Below are positions 1 through 7,394 of a DNA stretch of 64,000 nucleotides, one piece after another (positions within the stretch are counted from its first letter, which is position 1; each line of letters starts with the position of its first letter). The position numbers and the translations under genes were made by a program. This DNA comes from Oceanicola sp. 502str15. Lineage in GTDB: Bacteria > Pseudomonadota > Alphaproteobacteria > Rhodobacterales > Rhodobacteraceae. The notes beneath the pieces are model-generated. The model had not been told where the DNA came from, did not search any database, and worked only from the letters and a program-made list of their open reading frames with translations. The DNA lies in the NCBI RefSeq assembly GCF_024105635.1, contig NZ_WYDQ01000001.1:434001-498000 (forward strand), in the 5' to 3' direction.

Positions 1-794
1 AGGTCTCGATCAGCGACATGTTCCTCGCAGGCATCATCCCCGGCCTGCTGATGGGCGCTGCGCTGATGATTACGGTCTATATCCTGGCCGTCACCGGACG
101 GATCGAAGCACCGCTGCGCAAGCGCGCCGAGGTGCCCGACATCGGGCGCGCCTTCCTGCGCGCGCTGCCTGCCCTTGCTGCGCCGGTCCTGCTCGTGAGC
201 GGCTTGCTGTTTGGCGTGGCAACACCGACGGAGCTGGGCGCGCTGACCTGCCTCTACGCGCTTCTGCTGGGGCTGCTCTACCGCACGCTCTCCTGGCGGC
301 GTCTGCAGTTTGCCCTGCGTGAAACCGTGGTGTCCTGCGGGATGATCCTCTTCATGATTGCCGTGGGCATCCCGTTTGGCTGGATCATCGCGGTGAACAA
401 TCTTCCGGCGATCCTGACCGACAGCATCCTCGCCCTCAGTTCCGATCCGCTCACCGTATTGCTAATCATCAGCGCAGGTCTCTTCGTGGCCGGCATGGTC
501 ATGGAGCCGACGCCGATCCTGCTGATTGCGGTGCCGATGGTATATCCCTTGATCCAGGCCGTGGGGATCGACCCCATCCACTTCGGTGTCGTGGTGGTGG
601 TGAATGTCGTGATCGGCATCACGACGCCCCCGGTCGGGATGATCCTGTTCATCATGATGGACGTCGCGCAGGTTTCGATGTCGCGGCTGCTGGTGGCGAT
701 GATGCCGCTCTATATCCCGCTGCTCATTCTGCTGGGGCTGCTCATCGTCTTTCCGGCCCTCACCACATTCCTGCCAAATCTAGTTGGACAATAG
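1..794 (+). CDS. dctM: TRAP transporter large permease (DctM), 5' end cut off by window edge
   Basis: This is the C-terminal part of a TRAP DctM membrane subunit, which moves organic acids inward using an ion gradient with a periplasmic binding protein and a small DctQ subunit. The frame is open from base 3; the first residues (VSISDMFLAGIIPGLL) match the mid-protein 'GQLFIAGVLPGLL' region of DctM, so the ATG at 18 is internal. About 263 residues are visible, with several hydrophobic helices and the conserved late 'FGVVVVVNVVIGITTPPVGM' loop. The stop at 792-794 is 3 bases before the next ATG, so it is co-transcribed with the enolase-superfamily gene, whose substrate it may import. The rest of the transporter must lie to the left. 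Confidence 0.9.
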   Translation, partial: VSISDMFLAGIIPGLLMGAALMITVYILAVTGRIEAPLRKRAEVPDIGRAFLRALPALAAPVLLVSGLLFGVATPTELGALTCLYALLLGLLYRTLSWRRLQFALRETVVSCGMILFMIAVGIPFGWIIAVNNLPAILTDSILALSSDPLTVLLIISAGLFVAGMVMEPTPILLIAVPMVYPLIQAVGIDPIHFGVVVVVNVVIGITTPPVGMILFIMMDVAQVSMSRLLVAMMPLYIPLLILLGLLIVFPALTTFLPNLVGQ

Positions 795-797
795 ATC

Positions 798-1970
798 ATG
801 ACCGTCAAGCTTGAGACCATCCGGGCCGTGCCGCTGACGGCATCCTTCGCTGCGATCTACGGTGGGGAGGATCGTATTCCGCAGGAGATCCTGCGCCCGG
901 CCAGCCACTTCCAGTCGATCCCGCGCAGGGGGCAATATTGCACTTTGGTGCTGGCAACCTCCTCGGACGGGGCACAGGGGGTAGGCGAGTGTTTCGGGCT
1001 GCCGACGCCCTATCCGGTGGCCGAGTTCATCAATCGCGTCATGGCCCCGGCCCTCATCGGCATGCCCCTCGAAACGCCGTCTGCGATGACTGCGGCGCTC
1101 AAGCGGTTTTTCCTCGCGCTCGGTCACACCCGGGGCCCGGCCATGGAAGCGCTGAGTGGTGTCGATATCGCACTCTGGGATCTCGACGCCCATCGGGCGG
1201 GCAAACCTCTCGCCACGCTTCTCGGGGCCGCGCCCCGGCCAATCGAGACCTATGTCAGCCCCGTGCCGTTCCTGCCGACGCCTGAGCAGTCGGCAGAGGC
1301 GGCGCGCCGTTTGGTCGCCAGCTTCGCCGGTATGAAACTGAAGATCGGGCGCAAGAGCGCGGCCGAGGATATGCCCCACATCGTCGCCGTGCGAGAGGCC
1401 ATAGGCCCCGACAAGAAGCTCATGCTGGACGCCAATTGCGGCTACGACTTCGACGGCGCCCGCGAGCTGGTGGGCGCGCTTGCCGGGCTCGACATTGCAT
1501 GGCTGGAAGAGCCGTTGCCGCCGGAAGATACGGAGGGGCTGCGCAAGCTCGCCCGCATCACGGATATTCCTTTGGCCGGAGGCGAGAACGAATTTACACC
1601 GGAGGCGCTGGACCGGCTGATGGGCGAGGCGGGGCTTCGGATCATCCAGCCGAACGTGAGCCGCATTGGCGGCGTCAGCGCGATGCTGGAGGTGAACGGG
1701 ATGGCGCAACGCCGAGGCGCGACCATTGCGCCTCACGGCGTCGGGGGGAATGTCGCCGTTTCCTGCAGCCTGCACCTCGCGGCAGCGCTCGGAAACGTGT
1801 CGACATTCGAGGTCAATCGCCTGCCCAACCCGCTCAGGGATCAGCTCGGCGCGCAGGTCACTTTCGACGAGACGGGCCGCGCGCTTCCGCCTTCAGGCGC
1901 AGGCCACGGGGTGGAGATCGGCGAAGCGGACTATCGGGAATTTGCGGATTCCGAGACGACCGCCGCGTGA
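798..1970 (+). CDS. Mandelate racemase/muconate lactonizing enzyme family protein (enolase superfamily)
   Basis: This 390-residue cytosolic Mg-dependent enzyme would abstract the proton next to a carboxylate (racemase, dehydratase or cycloisomerase). Seen: the K-x-K base motif (K180, K182), metal ligands D211, E237 and E263, and H313 in 'IAPHG'. The spacings 29, 26, 26, 23 and 27 residues are identical to K166/D195/E221/E247/D270/H297 of mandelate racemase, which places it in the MR subgroup. The odd point is that the position of the His-partner Asp (D270) is Asn286 in 'QPNVSRIGG'. It sits between a TRAP permease and an SDR, so an imported hydroxy or sugar acid is the likely substrate; the exact reaction cannot be read from sequence. 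Confidence 0.85.
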   Translation: MTVKLETIRAVPLTASFAAIYGGEDRIPQEILRPASHFQSIPRRGQYCTLVLATSSDGAQGVGECFGLPTPYPVAEFINRVMAPALIGMPLETPSAMTAALKRFFLALGHTRGPAMEALSGVDIALWDLDAHRAGKPLATLLGAAPRPIETYVSPVPFLPTPEQSAEAARRLVASFAGMKLKIGRKSAAEDMPHIVAVREAIGPDKKLMLDANCGYDFDGARELVGALAGLDIAWLEEPLPPEDTEGLRKLARITDIPLAGGENEFTPEALDRLMGEAGLRIIQPNVSRIGGVSAMLEVNGMAQRRGATIAPHGVGGNVAVSCSLHLAAALGNVSTFEVNRLPNPLRDQLGAQVTFDETGRALPPSGAGHGVEIGEADYREFADSETTAA

Positions 1971-1986
1971 AACTGGAGCCAAGCAC

Positions 1987-2751
1987 ATGACGCTATCGGA
2001 ACGCCCGGACGGGTCCCTTGCAGGCAAGGTTGCCATCGTGACGGGGGCAGGGCGCGGCATCGGCGCGGCTATCGCAAAGGCGCTTCATGCACGCGGCTCG
2101 CGCGTCGCCGTGGTTGATGTAAATCACGAGACGGCTGCGGGCACCGCGTCCGAAATGGGCGCCAACGCCATCGGGATCGAGGCCGACGTGTCCCGGTCGG
2201 AGGCGGTCAGCGCAATGGTTGCGCAAGTCGTCGAGACCTTCGGTGGCATTGATATTCTGGTGAACAATGCAGGCATCGATCGCGCGGTGCCCATTTTGGA
2301 GATGGAGGAGGCGGAGTGGGATCGCCTTATGGAGATCAACCTCAAGAGTGTTTTCCTCTGCACGAAGGCCGCCCTTCCCGCGATGATCGAGCGCGGTGGC
2401 GGCTCCGTCATTTCGACCTCCTCCATCGTGGCCCGTCAGGGTGCGATGAATGGAGGGATCCACTATGCCGCGTCGAAGGGCGCCATCCTCGCCTTCACCA
2501 AGACACTTGCACGCCAGATGGCGCAGCATGGCATCCGAGCGAACGCGATTGCGCCGGGTGTTGTCGATACGGATCTGATCCGCGAGCACATGAGCGAGGC
2601 CATGCGCGAGAAGGTCACCTCTGCCATTCCACTGGGGCGTTTGGCGCAGACCACTGAGATCGGTGGACTGGTCGCCTATCTCGCATCGGATGAAGCGCGC
2701 TATGTCACCGGGGCGACGCTTGATATCAACGGTGGGTTCTGGATCGGTTAG
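1987..2751 (+). CDS. SDR family NAD(P)-dependent oxidoreductase
   Basis: A classical short-chain dehydrogenase of 254 residues. Seen: TGAGRGIG cofactor motif at residues 19-26, NNAG, catalytic Tyr160-x3-Lys164 with the Ser145/146 pair before it, and 'PGVVDTDL' plus a C-terminal 'TGATLDINGGFWIG', all typical of the FabG-like group. The frame is open upstream into the previous gene, but the ATG at 1987 follows a GGAG at 1974-1977 and fits the family start. The gap to the enolase-superfamily gene is 16 bases, so it is the third gene of the TRAP-enolase-SDR operon and probably oxidises the hydroxy or keto product of that enzyme. The substrate is unknown. Confidence 0.9.
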   Translation: MTLSERPDGSLAGKVAIVTGAGRGIGAAIAKALHARGSRVAVVDVNHETAAGTASEMGANAIGIEADVSRSEAVSAMVAQVVETFGGIDILVNNAGIDRAVPILEMEEAEWDRLMEINLKSVFLCTKAALPAMIERGGGSVISTSSIVARQGAMNGGIHYAASKGAILAFTKTLARQMAQHGIRANAIAPGVVDTDLIREHMSEAMREKVTSAIPLGRLAQTTEIGGLVAYLASDEARYVTGATLDINGGFWIG

Positions 2752-2921
2752 GGTCGCCCTTCGCTGAACGCGATTTGAAAAACGGCGCGGCGATCATCTC
2801 TGCTTCTCTTTCAGGGTCTCCGCGACGGGGTCGCGCAGAGTGGGCCATGGGATGCGGGCCATAACGGCACGCGAGAGGGCCGGGCGCTCCGCCTGACCGC
2901 GCCCCGAGCCGCATCCACATG

Positions 2922-3494
2922 TCAGCCCTGATCCTGGCTCGTGGCCTGCAGCAGCTCGGCAACGCGGCCCAATGCGCCCTCCAACATAAGGTTTTCGGCA
3001 GAGGCCGTCAGGTTTCCGTTGCCGTCAACCGGACCGCCGCTGGTGTCGGGGCGGAGTTGTTGCATGTGCACGTCCATGCCTGCGACCTGGAGCAGATGCT
3101 TCAGCGCGGGCAGCCCCCGCATGCCTCCAACGCCCATCGGGGCCGCTCCGACAAGTGCGGTCGGCTTGCCAGAGAGGACGGGGTGCGGAGCCGCTTTTGC
3201 GAGCATCAGCCAGTTCAGGGCGAGTCGAAACTGGGTGGAGAACGCGCCGGTGTACTCGTCGGCGCTGACAAAGAAGCCATCGGCCCCGTCGAAGAGTTTC
3301 GTGAGCGCTGCGACGCTCGGATCATCGGCGGCGGAAGGCTCAATGGGGGGCAGGTCGTACTCCATGAGGTCGACCGTCAGGACATTGATTTGACCGTCGA
3401 ACCTGGTCTCGGCAAAACGCGCGGCCGCGAGGGAGAGGCGCGCGTTCAGCGAGGTGCGAAGGCTGCTGCCCGAAAGGAAAAGGAGGGTGCGCAT
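2922..3494 (-). CDS. NADPH-dependent FMN reductase family protein
   Basis: A 190-residue flavodoxin-like protein. Seen: an N-terminal 'LFLSGSSLRTSLN' phosphate-binding loop for FMN, 'SADEYTGAFSTQFRLALNWL' (the family's PEYN-x-S-x-P..K/NxxDW region, degenerate) and 'ALVGAAPMGVGGMRGL'. Known relatives reduce FMN, quinones or azo bonds with NAD(P)H. The frame extends to 3707, but the ATG at 3494 follows an AAGGA motif and starts directly at the first beta strand, so I chose it. It is divergent from the aromatic dioxygenase cassette with 149 bp between starts, and could share its control region. It converges on the SDR; bases 2752-2921 hold no gene, only a weak CGCGAC/GTCGCG hairpin at 2821-2835. 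Confidence 0.8.
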   Translation of the reverse strand: MRTLLFLSGSSLRTSLNARLSLAAARFAETRFDGQINVLTVDLMEYDLPPIEPSAADDPSVAALTKLFDGADGFFVSADEYTGAFSTQFRLALNWLMLAKAAPHPVLSGKPTALVGAAPMGVGGMRGLPALKHLLQVAGMDVHMQQLRPDTSGGPVDGNGNLTASAENLMLEGALGRVAELLQATSQDQG

Positions 3495-3538
3495 GGGTGT
3501 CCTTCTTGTCTGGTCTTTTGCGTTGCTCATGCCGTGTC

Positions 3539-3567
3539 TTGACACTGCTGGGCACCATACGTAAACA
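3539..3567 (+). promoter_or_regulatory. Candidate sigma-70 promoter of the dioxygenase operon
   Basis: A perfect TTGACA at 3539-3544 is followed after 17 bases by TAAACA at 3562-3567, a weak -10. The -35 lies in a GTGTC-TT-GACAC dyad (3534-3545). Position fits transcription of the operon starting at 3644; start-site mapping would be needed. Confidence 0.4.
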
Positions 3568-3590
3568 CAAAAGTGCGAAGAGGGTACAGT

Positions 3591-3605
3591 GTTCGCATAT
3601 CGCAC
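3591..3605 (+). promoter_or_regulatory. Candidate IclR-family operator (PcaR-like box) upstream of the tph-like operon
   Basis: The 15-mer GTTCGCATATCGCAC agrees at 12 of 15 positions with the binding sequence described for the IclR regulator PcaR of Pseudomonas (GTTCGATAATCGCAC), differing only in the central three bases. It lies about 39 bases before the start codon and just downstream of the candidate promoter. The IclR gene at 12027-12782 at the far end of the same block is the natural candidate partner (inference). A second dyad, TGCGAA (3574-3579) and TTCGCA (3592-3597), overlaps it. Confidence 0.5.
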
Positions 3606-3643
3606 ATCGCGGGATGACCACTGCCAAGGGAGGACATGCGACG

Positions 3644-4909
3644 ATGGATGGTGCCAGGCCAACTTCCGAAACCACGCCCCATTGGGCCGAAGAAGACGGC
3701 GGCACACGTGTGCCCTACTGGGTTTTCCAGCGCGAGGACGTGCGGCGGCTGGAGACCGACAAGGTGTTCCACGGGCCTTGCTGGAATTATCTCTGCCTCG
3801 AATGCGAACTCGTCGCCCCGGGTGACTTTGTGGCTGTCCATGTCGGCGAGACCCCGGTGATCGTCACCCGCGACGCGGACGGCCAGTTCTATGCCTTCGA
3901 GAACCGCTGCGCCCATCGCGGCTCGCTTCTGGCACTGGAAGACCGGGGCAACGTGAAAGACTTCACCTGCGTCTACCACGCCTGGACGCACAGCCTGCAG
4001 GGCGACCTCGTGGGCATTGCCTTCAAGGATGGCATCAAGGGCTGCGGTGGCATCGCCGAAGGTTTCGACATGTCGAAGTACGGCCCGCGCAAGCTGCGGG
4101 TGCAGACGGTCGAAGGCATGATCTTCGGCAGCTTCGACGAGGATGTGGACGATCTCGAGGACTACCTTGGGGAGGAGCTGATCGGACGGATCGCACGGGT
4201 CTTCAACGGGCGCACCCCGGTCGTGCTGGCCCGCTTCACCCAGATCCTGCCGAACAACTGGAAGCTCTACGTGGAGAACACCAAGGACAGCTACCACGCC
4301 TCGATCCTGCACACCTTCTTTACCACCTTCGAATTGAACCGGCTCTCCCAGAAGGGCGGGATCATCGTGAGCGAGGAGGGGGGCTGCCACGTCAGCTACT
4401 CGATGATCGACCGCGATGCCGAGGAGAAGAAGAAAAACGCGAGCCTCTATGCCGAGCAGAAGATCCGCTCGGACAAGGATATCGCGCTTCAGGACACCTC
4501 GATGCTTCAGGGCTTCAAGGAATTCCCCGACGATATCACCCTGCAGATCCTCACGGTCTTCCCCAACTTCGTGTTGCAGCAGATCCAGAACAGCCTGGCC
4601 GTCCGGCGGGTGCAGCCGACCGCCACCGACAGCACCCAATTGCACTGGACCTACTTCGGCTTCGAGGAAGATACCCCGGAAGAGCGGAAGATCCGCCTGA
4701 AGCAGGCCAACCTCGTTGGCCCGGGGGGATATGTCTCCATGGAAGACGGCTGCATCGGCGGCTTCGTTCAGCGTGCCACGGCGACAGCCTCGGGCGAGCG
4801 GGCGGTGCTTGCGATGGGCGGATATGACATCGGGTCCGGCAACGACCGGATCACCGAGGCCTCGATCCGGGGGTTCTGGGCGGAGTACCGCGCGAGGACG
4901 GGCCTGTGA
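3644..4909 (+). CDS. tphA2: Terephthalate 1,2-dioxygenase-type oxygenase, large subunit (Rieske)
   Basis: Catalytic alpha subunit (421 residues) of a ring-hydroxylating dioxygenase. Seen: Rieske cluster ligands C89-x-H91-x17-C109-x2-H112; mononuclear iron site D215-x2-H218-x4-H223 inside 'NNWKLYVENTKDSYHASILH'; and 'VSMEDGCIGGFVQRA' near the end, holding the third ligand region. Long stretches such as 'FFTTFELNRLSQKGG', 'HVSYSMIDR' and 'PNFVLQQIQNS' match what I recall of Comamonas TphA2 almost word for word. Expected reaction: cis-dihydroxylation of terephthalate or a closely related aromatic carboxylate. The frame runs upstream to 3497, but the ATG at 3644 follows AAGGGAGGA and gives the family length. 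It overlaps tphA3 by 4 bases. A different para-carboxylated substrate cannot be excluded. Confidence 0.85.
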   Translation: MDGARPTSETTPHWAEEDGGTRVPYWVFQREDVRRLETDKVFHGPCWNYLCLECELVAPGDFVAVHVGETPVIVTRDADGQFYAFENRCAHRGSLLALEDRGNVKDFTCVYHAWTHSLQGDLVGIAFKDGIKGCGGIAEGFDMSKYGPRKLRVQTVEGMIFGSFDEDVDDLEDYLGEELIGRIARVFNGRTPVVLARFTQILPNNWKLYVENTKDSYHASILHTFFTTFELNRLSQKGGIIVSEEGGCHVSYSMIDRDAEEKKKNASLYAEQKIRSDKDIALQDTSMLQGFKEFPDDITLQILTVFPNFVLQQIQNSLAVRRVQPTATDSTQLHWTYFGFEEDTPEERKIRLKQANLVGPGGYVSMEDGCIGGFVQRATATASGERAVLAMGGYDIGSGNDRITEASIRGFWAEYRARTGL

Positions 4910-5391
4910 GAGACTACGTGCAAACCGCCGCCACCGCCGCCCGCATCGCCGAGGCTCAGGCCCGCTATGTGCACACCATCGACGATGGCAACTGCGTGGA
5001 GTGGCCCGAGTTCTTCGTGGATGACTGCTTCTACATGGTCACCACGGCCGACAACTTCGCACAGAACCTCGAGGCAGGGATCATCTGGCTCGACAGCAAG
5101 GCCATGCTGCACGACCGGATCCTGTCGCTCTTCGAGGCCAACGTCTACGAGCGGCACAGCTACCGGCACATGATCGGCCAGCCCTTTATCACTTCGATCG
5201 AGGGCGACGAGGTGGAGTGCGAAAGCTCTTTCATGGTCGCGCGGATCACCCGCGAAGGGCCGACGATGCTGTTTGCCACCGGGCGTTACATCGACCGCTG
5301 GCGGCTGTCCGACGAGCAGGCGCTCATCGTCAAGCGCATCGTCGTGCTGGACAGCGGCTACATCGACACGCTGCTGGGTTTCCCACTCTGA
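4906..5391 (+). CDS. tphA3: Terephthalate 1,2-dioxygenase-type oxygenase, small subunit
   Basis: Structural beta subunit (161 residues) of the alpha3beta3 oxygenase, with the NTF2-like cone fold seen in ring-hydroxylating dioxygenase small subunits. Seen: the N-terminal helix with 'ARYVHTIDDGNCVEWPEFFVDDCFYMV', 'RHSYRHMIGQPF' and the C-terminal 'VLDSGYIDTLLGFPL' that are usual for these subunits. It has no cofactor motif, as expected. Start at 4906 uses GTG overlapping the tphA2 stop (GTGA); its own stop overlaps the next ATG (TGATG), so the four genes are translationally coupled. Confidence 0.85.
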   Translation: MRDYVQTAATAARIAEAQARYVHTIDDGNCVEWPEFFVDDCFYMVTTADNFAQNLEAGIIWLDSKAMLHDRILSLFEANVYERHSYRHMIGQPFITSIEGDEVECESSFMVARITREGPTMLFATGRYIDRWRLSDEQALIVKRIVVLDSGYIDTLLGFPL

Positions 5392-6362
5392 TGGATTTCA
5401 CCCGCGACCGTATCCTGGTGTCCATCGGCGACCCGAACGGCATCGGCCCGGAGGTGGCGGTGAAGGCCGCCGCCGCGCTGGCGGGCGAGCCCGCGCTCAG
5501 GCCGGTGCTGGTGGGCGATGCCCATGTGATCGCACCGCTGGCCCAGGCCGTGGGCCTTGCACTGGCAGAAGGGCCGGGGGCCTGGGGTGCGGAGGGCGCG
5601 GTCGATGTGGCGCCCGTGGAGGCGCTTTCGAAAGCCGATCACACACCGGGCGCAGTTTGTGCCGAGGCGGGCCGGGCGACCGTGGCCTATGTCGAGGCGG
5701 CCCTGGCGCTGGTCGATGGTGGCACGGGCCGTGCCATCGTGGGCTGCCCGCATTCGGAAACCGCCGTCAACGCCTCCGGGCGCAAGTTTGCAGGCTACCC
5801 GCCGCTCATCGCAGAGCTGCGTGGTACTGGGCCGGACACGGTTTTCATGATGCTGGTGGGAGGCGGCCTGCGCATCATTCACGTCACCTTGCACGAGGGG
5901 CTGAAGGGGGCGCTCAACAGGCTATCCCCGGAGCTGATTGAGCGCGCCACCCTTGCGGGCGCCGATGCCCTGAAGGCGATGGGTATTGCGGCCCCCCGGA
6001 TCGGCCTCTTCGGCTTCAACCCTCACGCCAGTGAAGGCGGGCTTTTCGGCCCGGAAGACCTTGTAATCGTGACCCCGGCGCGCGAGAGCCTGCGTGCGAA
6101 AGGGCTCGACGTGGAAGGGCCAACCGGGGCCGACACCATGTTGGCGATGGAAGGCTTCGATGCCTTCGTCTGCATGTACCACGACCAGGGGCACATCCCG
6201 GTCAAGCTGAAGGCCGGGCGCACCGCCTCGGCGCTGGCAGTGGGCGGTGGCGTGCTGTTTTCCAGTGTCGGGCACGGGGCAGGGTTTGACATCGCAGGGC
6301 AGAACCGGGCCGACCCGGAAGCCATCCTGCGCACGATACGACTGATCGGAGGCATCCAATGA
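5391..6362 (+). CDS. tphB: TphB-type (PdxA-family) cis-dihydrodiol dehydrogenase
   Basis: A 323-residue PdxA-fold, metal- and NAD-dependent dehydrogenase. In terephthalate pathways TphB oxidises and decarboxylates the cis-dihydrodiol to protocatechuate. Seen: 'SIGDPNGIGPEV' near the N terminus; metal-site histidines H168 in 'HVTLHEG', H212 in 'NPHASEG' and H264 in 'YHDQGHIPVKL', at PdxA-like spacing; and 'CPHSETAVNASG', closely resembling the 'CPHHETAIHRAG' that I recall for Comamonas TphB. Its place between an oxygenase small subunit and a reductase argues for TphB rather than vitamin B6 synthesis. The start at 5391 overlaps the previous stop by one base; an in-frame upstream ATG at 5217 lies inside tphA3 and was rejected. 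Confidence 0.85.
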   Translation: MDFTRDRILVSIGDPNGIGPEVAVKAAAALAGEPALRPVLVGDAHVIAPLAQAVGLALAEGPGAWGAEGAVDVAPVEALSKADHTPGAVCAEAGRATVAYVEAALALVDGGTGRAIVGCPHSETAVNASGRKFAGYPPLIAELRGTGPDTVFMMLVGGGLRIIHVTLHEGLKGALNRLSPELIERATLAGADALKAMGIAAPRIGLFGFNPHASEGGLFGPEDLVIVTPARESLRAKGLDVEGPTGADTMLAMEGFDAFVCMYHDQGHIPVKLKAGRTASALAVGGGVLFSSVGHGAGFDIAGQNRADPEAILRTIRLIGGIQ

Positions 6363-7369
6363 GCCACACCATTACCGTGCAGGGCCAAGACATCGCCGTG
6401 GAGTGCGACGAAGGCGAAACCGTGCTGGACGCGATGGAGCGCGCCGGCTTCGCCATTCCCTACTCCTGTCGGAAAGGCGTCTGCGCGTCCTGCGAGGGAG
6501 GCCTTTGTGCCGGAGAGGCGCAGGTGCGGGGGCAGGGCCATCTGACCGGCCCCGAGCAGGGCGTGAAGCTGTGCCAGGCCCGGCCACTGACCGACATCGA
6601 GATCGCGCCAGCGCGCATCCGCAGGGTCGACCCGGTGGCGCGCAAGGTGCTGGAGGGCAAGGTGCGCAAGATCGAGAACCCTGCCGAGGACGTCGCGGTG
6701 ATCCACCTGCGCTTTCCCAACGGGCGCCGCGCGCCGTTTCGTGCGGGCCAATACCTGCGGGTGATCCTCCCCGACGGAGACAGCCGGAACTTCTCAATGG
6801 CCAACCCGCCGCAAAAGAACGATGGCCTGGAGCTTCACATCCGCCACGTTCCGGGCGGCAAGTTCTCGGAAGCGGTGCTGTCGGGCCTGGCACCCAAGGA
6901 CGTGCTCGAGGTCGAGCTGCCGTATGGGGAGTTCACCCTGACCGAGGCCGACACTCCGGCGCTGCTGATTGCCACGGGAACCGGCTTTGCCCCGATTGCC
7001 TCCATCATCGAAAACCAGGTGCGCAGCGGCAGCGCGCGCCCGCTCCATCTTTACTGGGGCGGCAACACGGCGGGTGATCTCTACAAGCGCGTCGAGATGG
7101 AGGCGCTGGCGGCAAGGCATGAGTGGTTCACCTTTACGCCCGTCGTCTCCGGCGACGACCCCCACTGGAACGGCCGCCGGGGGCTGGTGCACGACGCCGC
7201 GCTGCAGGACTACCCCGACATGGGCGGGATGGAGGTTTATGCCTGCGGCGCGCCGGTGATGATCGAAGCGGCGCAGCGGGACTTCTGCGCCAAGGCAGGG
7301 CTCGACCCGGAGATGTTCTTCTCCGATGCCTTCGTGCCGTCGGGTGATGCGGAGGCGCTCTCGGCATGA
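6359..7369 (+). CDS. tphA1: Terephthalate dioxygenase-type reductase, [2Fe-2S]/FAD/NAD domains
   Basis: Electron-transfer component (336 residues) that passes electrons from NAD(P)H to the oxygenase. Domain order: plant-type [2Fe-2S] ferredoxin (C37-x4-C42-x2-C45-x26-C72), FAD domain with 'RNFSMANPP' (the RxYS-type flavin motif) around residue 140, then the NAD domain with 'LIATGTGFAPI' and a 'CGAPVMIEAA' end. The N-terminal ferredoxin followed by the reductase is the TphA1 layout. ATG at 6359 overlaps the tphB stop by 4 bases. The gene is followed by a ThDP enzyme after 25 bases. Confidence 0.85.
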   Translation: MSHTITVQGQDIAVECDEGETVLDAMERAGFAIPYSCRKGVCASCEGGLCAGEAQVRGQGHLTGPEQGVKLCQARPLTDIEIAPARIRRVDPVARKVLEGKVRKIENPAEDVAVIHLRFPNGRRAPFRAGQYLRVILPDGDSRNFSMANPPQKNDGLELHIRHVPGGKFSEAVLSGLAPKDVLEVELPYGEFTLTEADTPALLIATGTGFAPIASIIENQVRSGSARPLHLYWGGNTAGDLYKRVEMEALAARHEWFTFTPVVSGDDPHWNGRRGLVHDAALQDYPDMGGMEVYACGAPVMIEAAQRDFCAKAGLDPEMFFSDAFVPSGDAEALSA

Positions 7370-7394
7370 CCGGCGGCGGGGAGGAGGCGCAGGG

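Noticed and set aside
780..1775. A 331-codon minus-strand open frame opposite the enolase-superfamily gene
   Set aside because: Antisense shadow; product has no domain and the plus-strand enzyme has all its active-site residues.
2752..2921. A terminator between the SDR and FMN reductase genes
   Set aside because: Only a 6-bp CGCGAC/GTCGCG stem with a 3-base loop and no T run; too weak to list as a feature.
5391..6362. Calling the PdxA-family gene a vitamin B6 biosynthesis enzyme
   Set aside because: It is coupled to dioxygenase and reductase genes and has TphB-specific sequence features.
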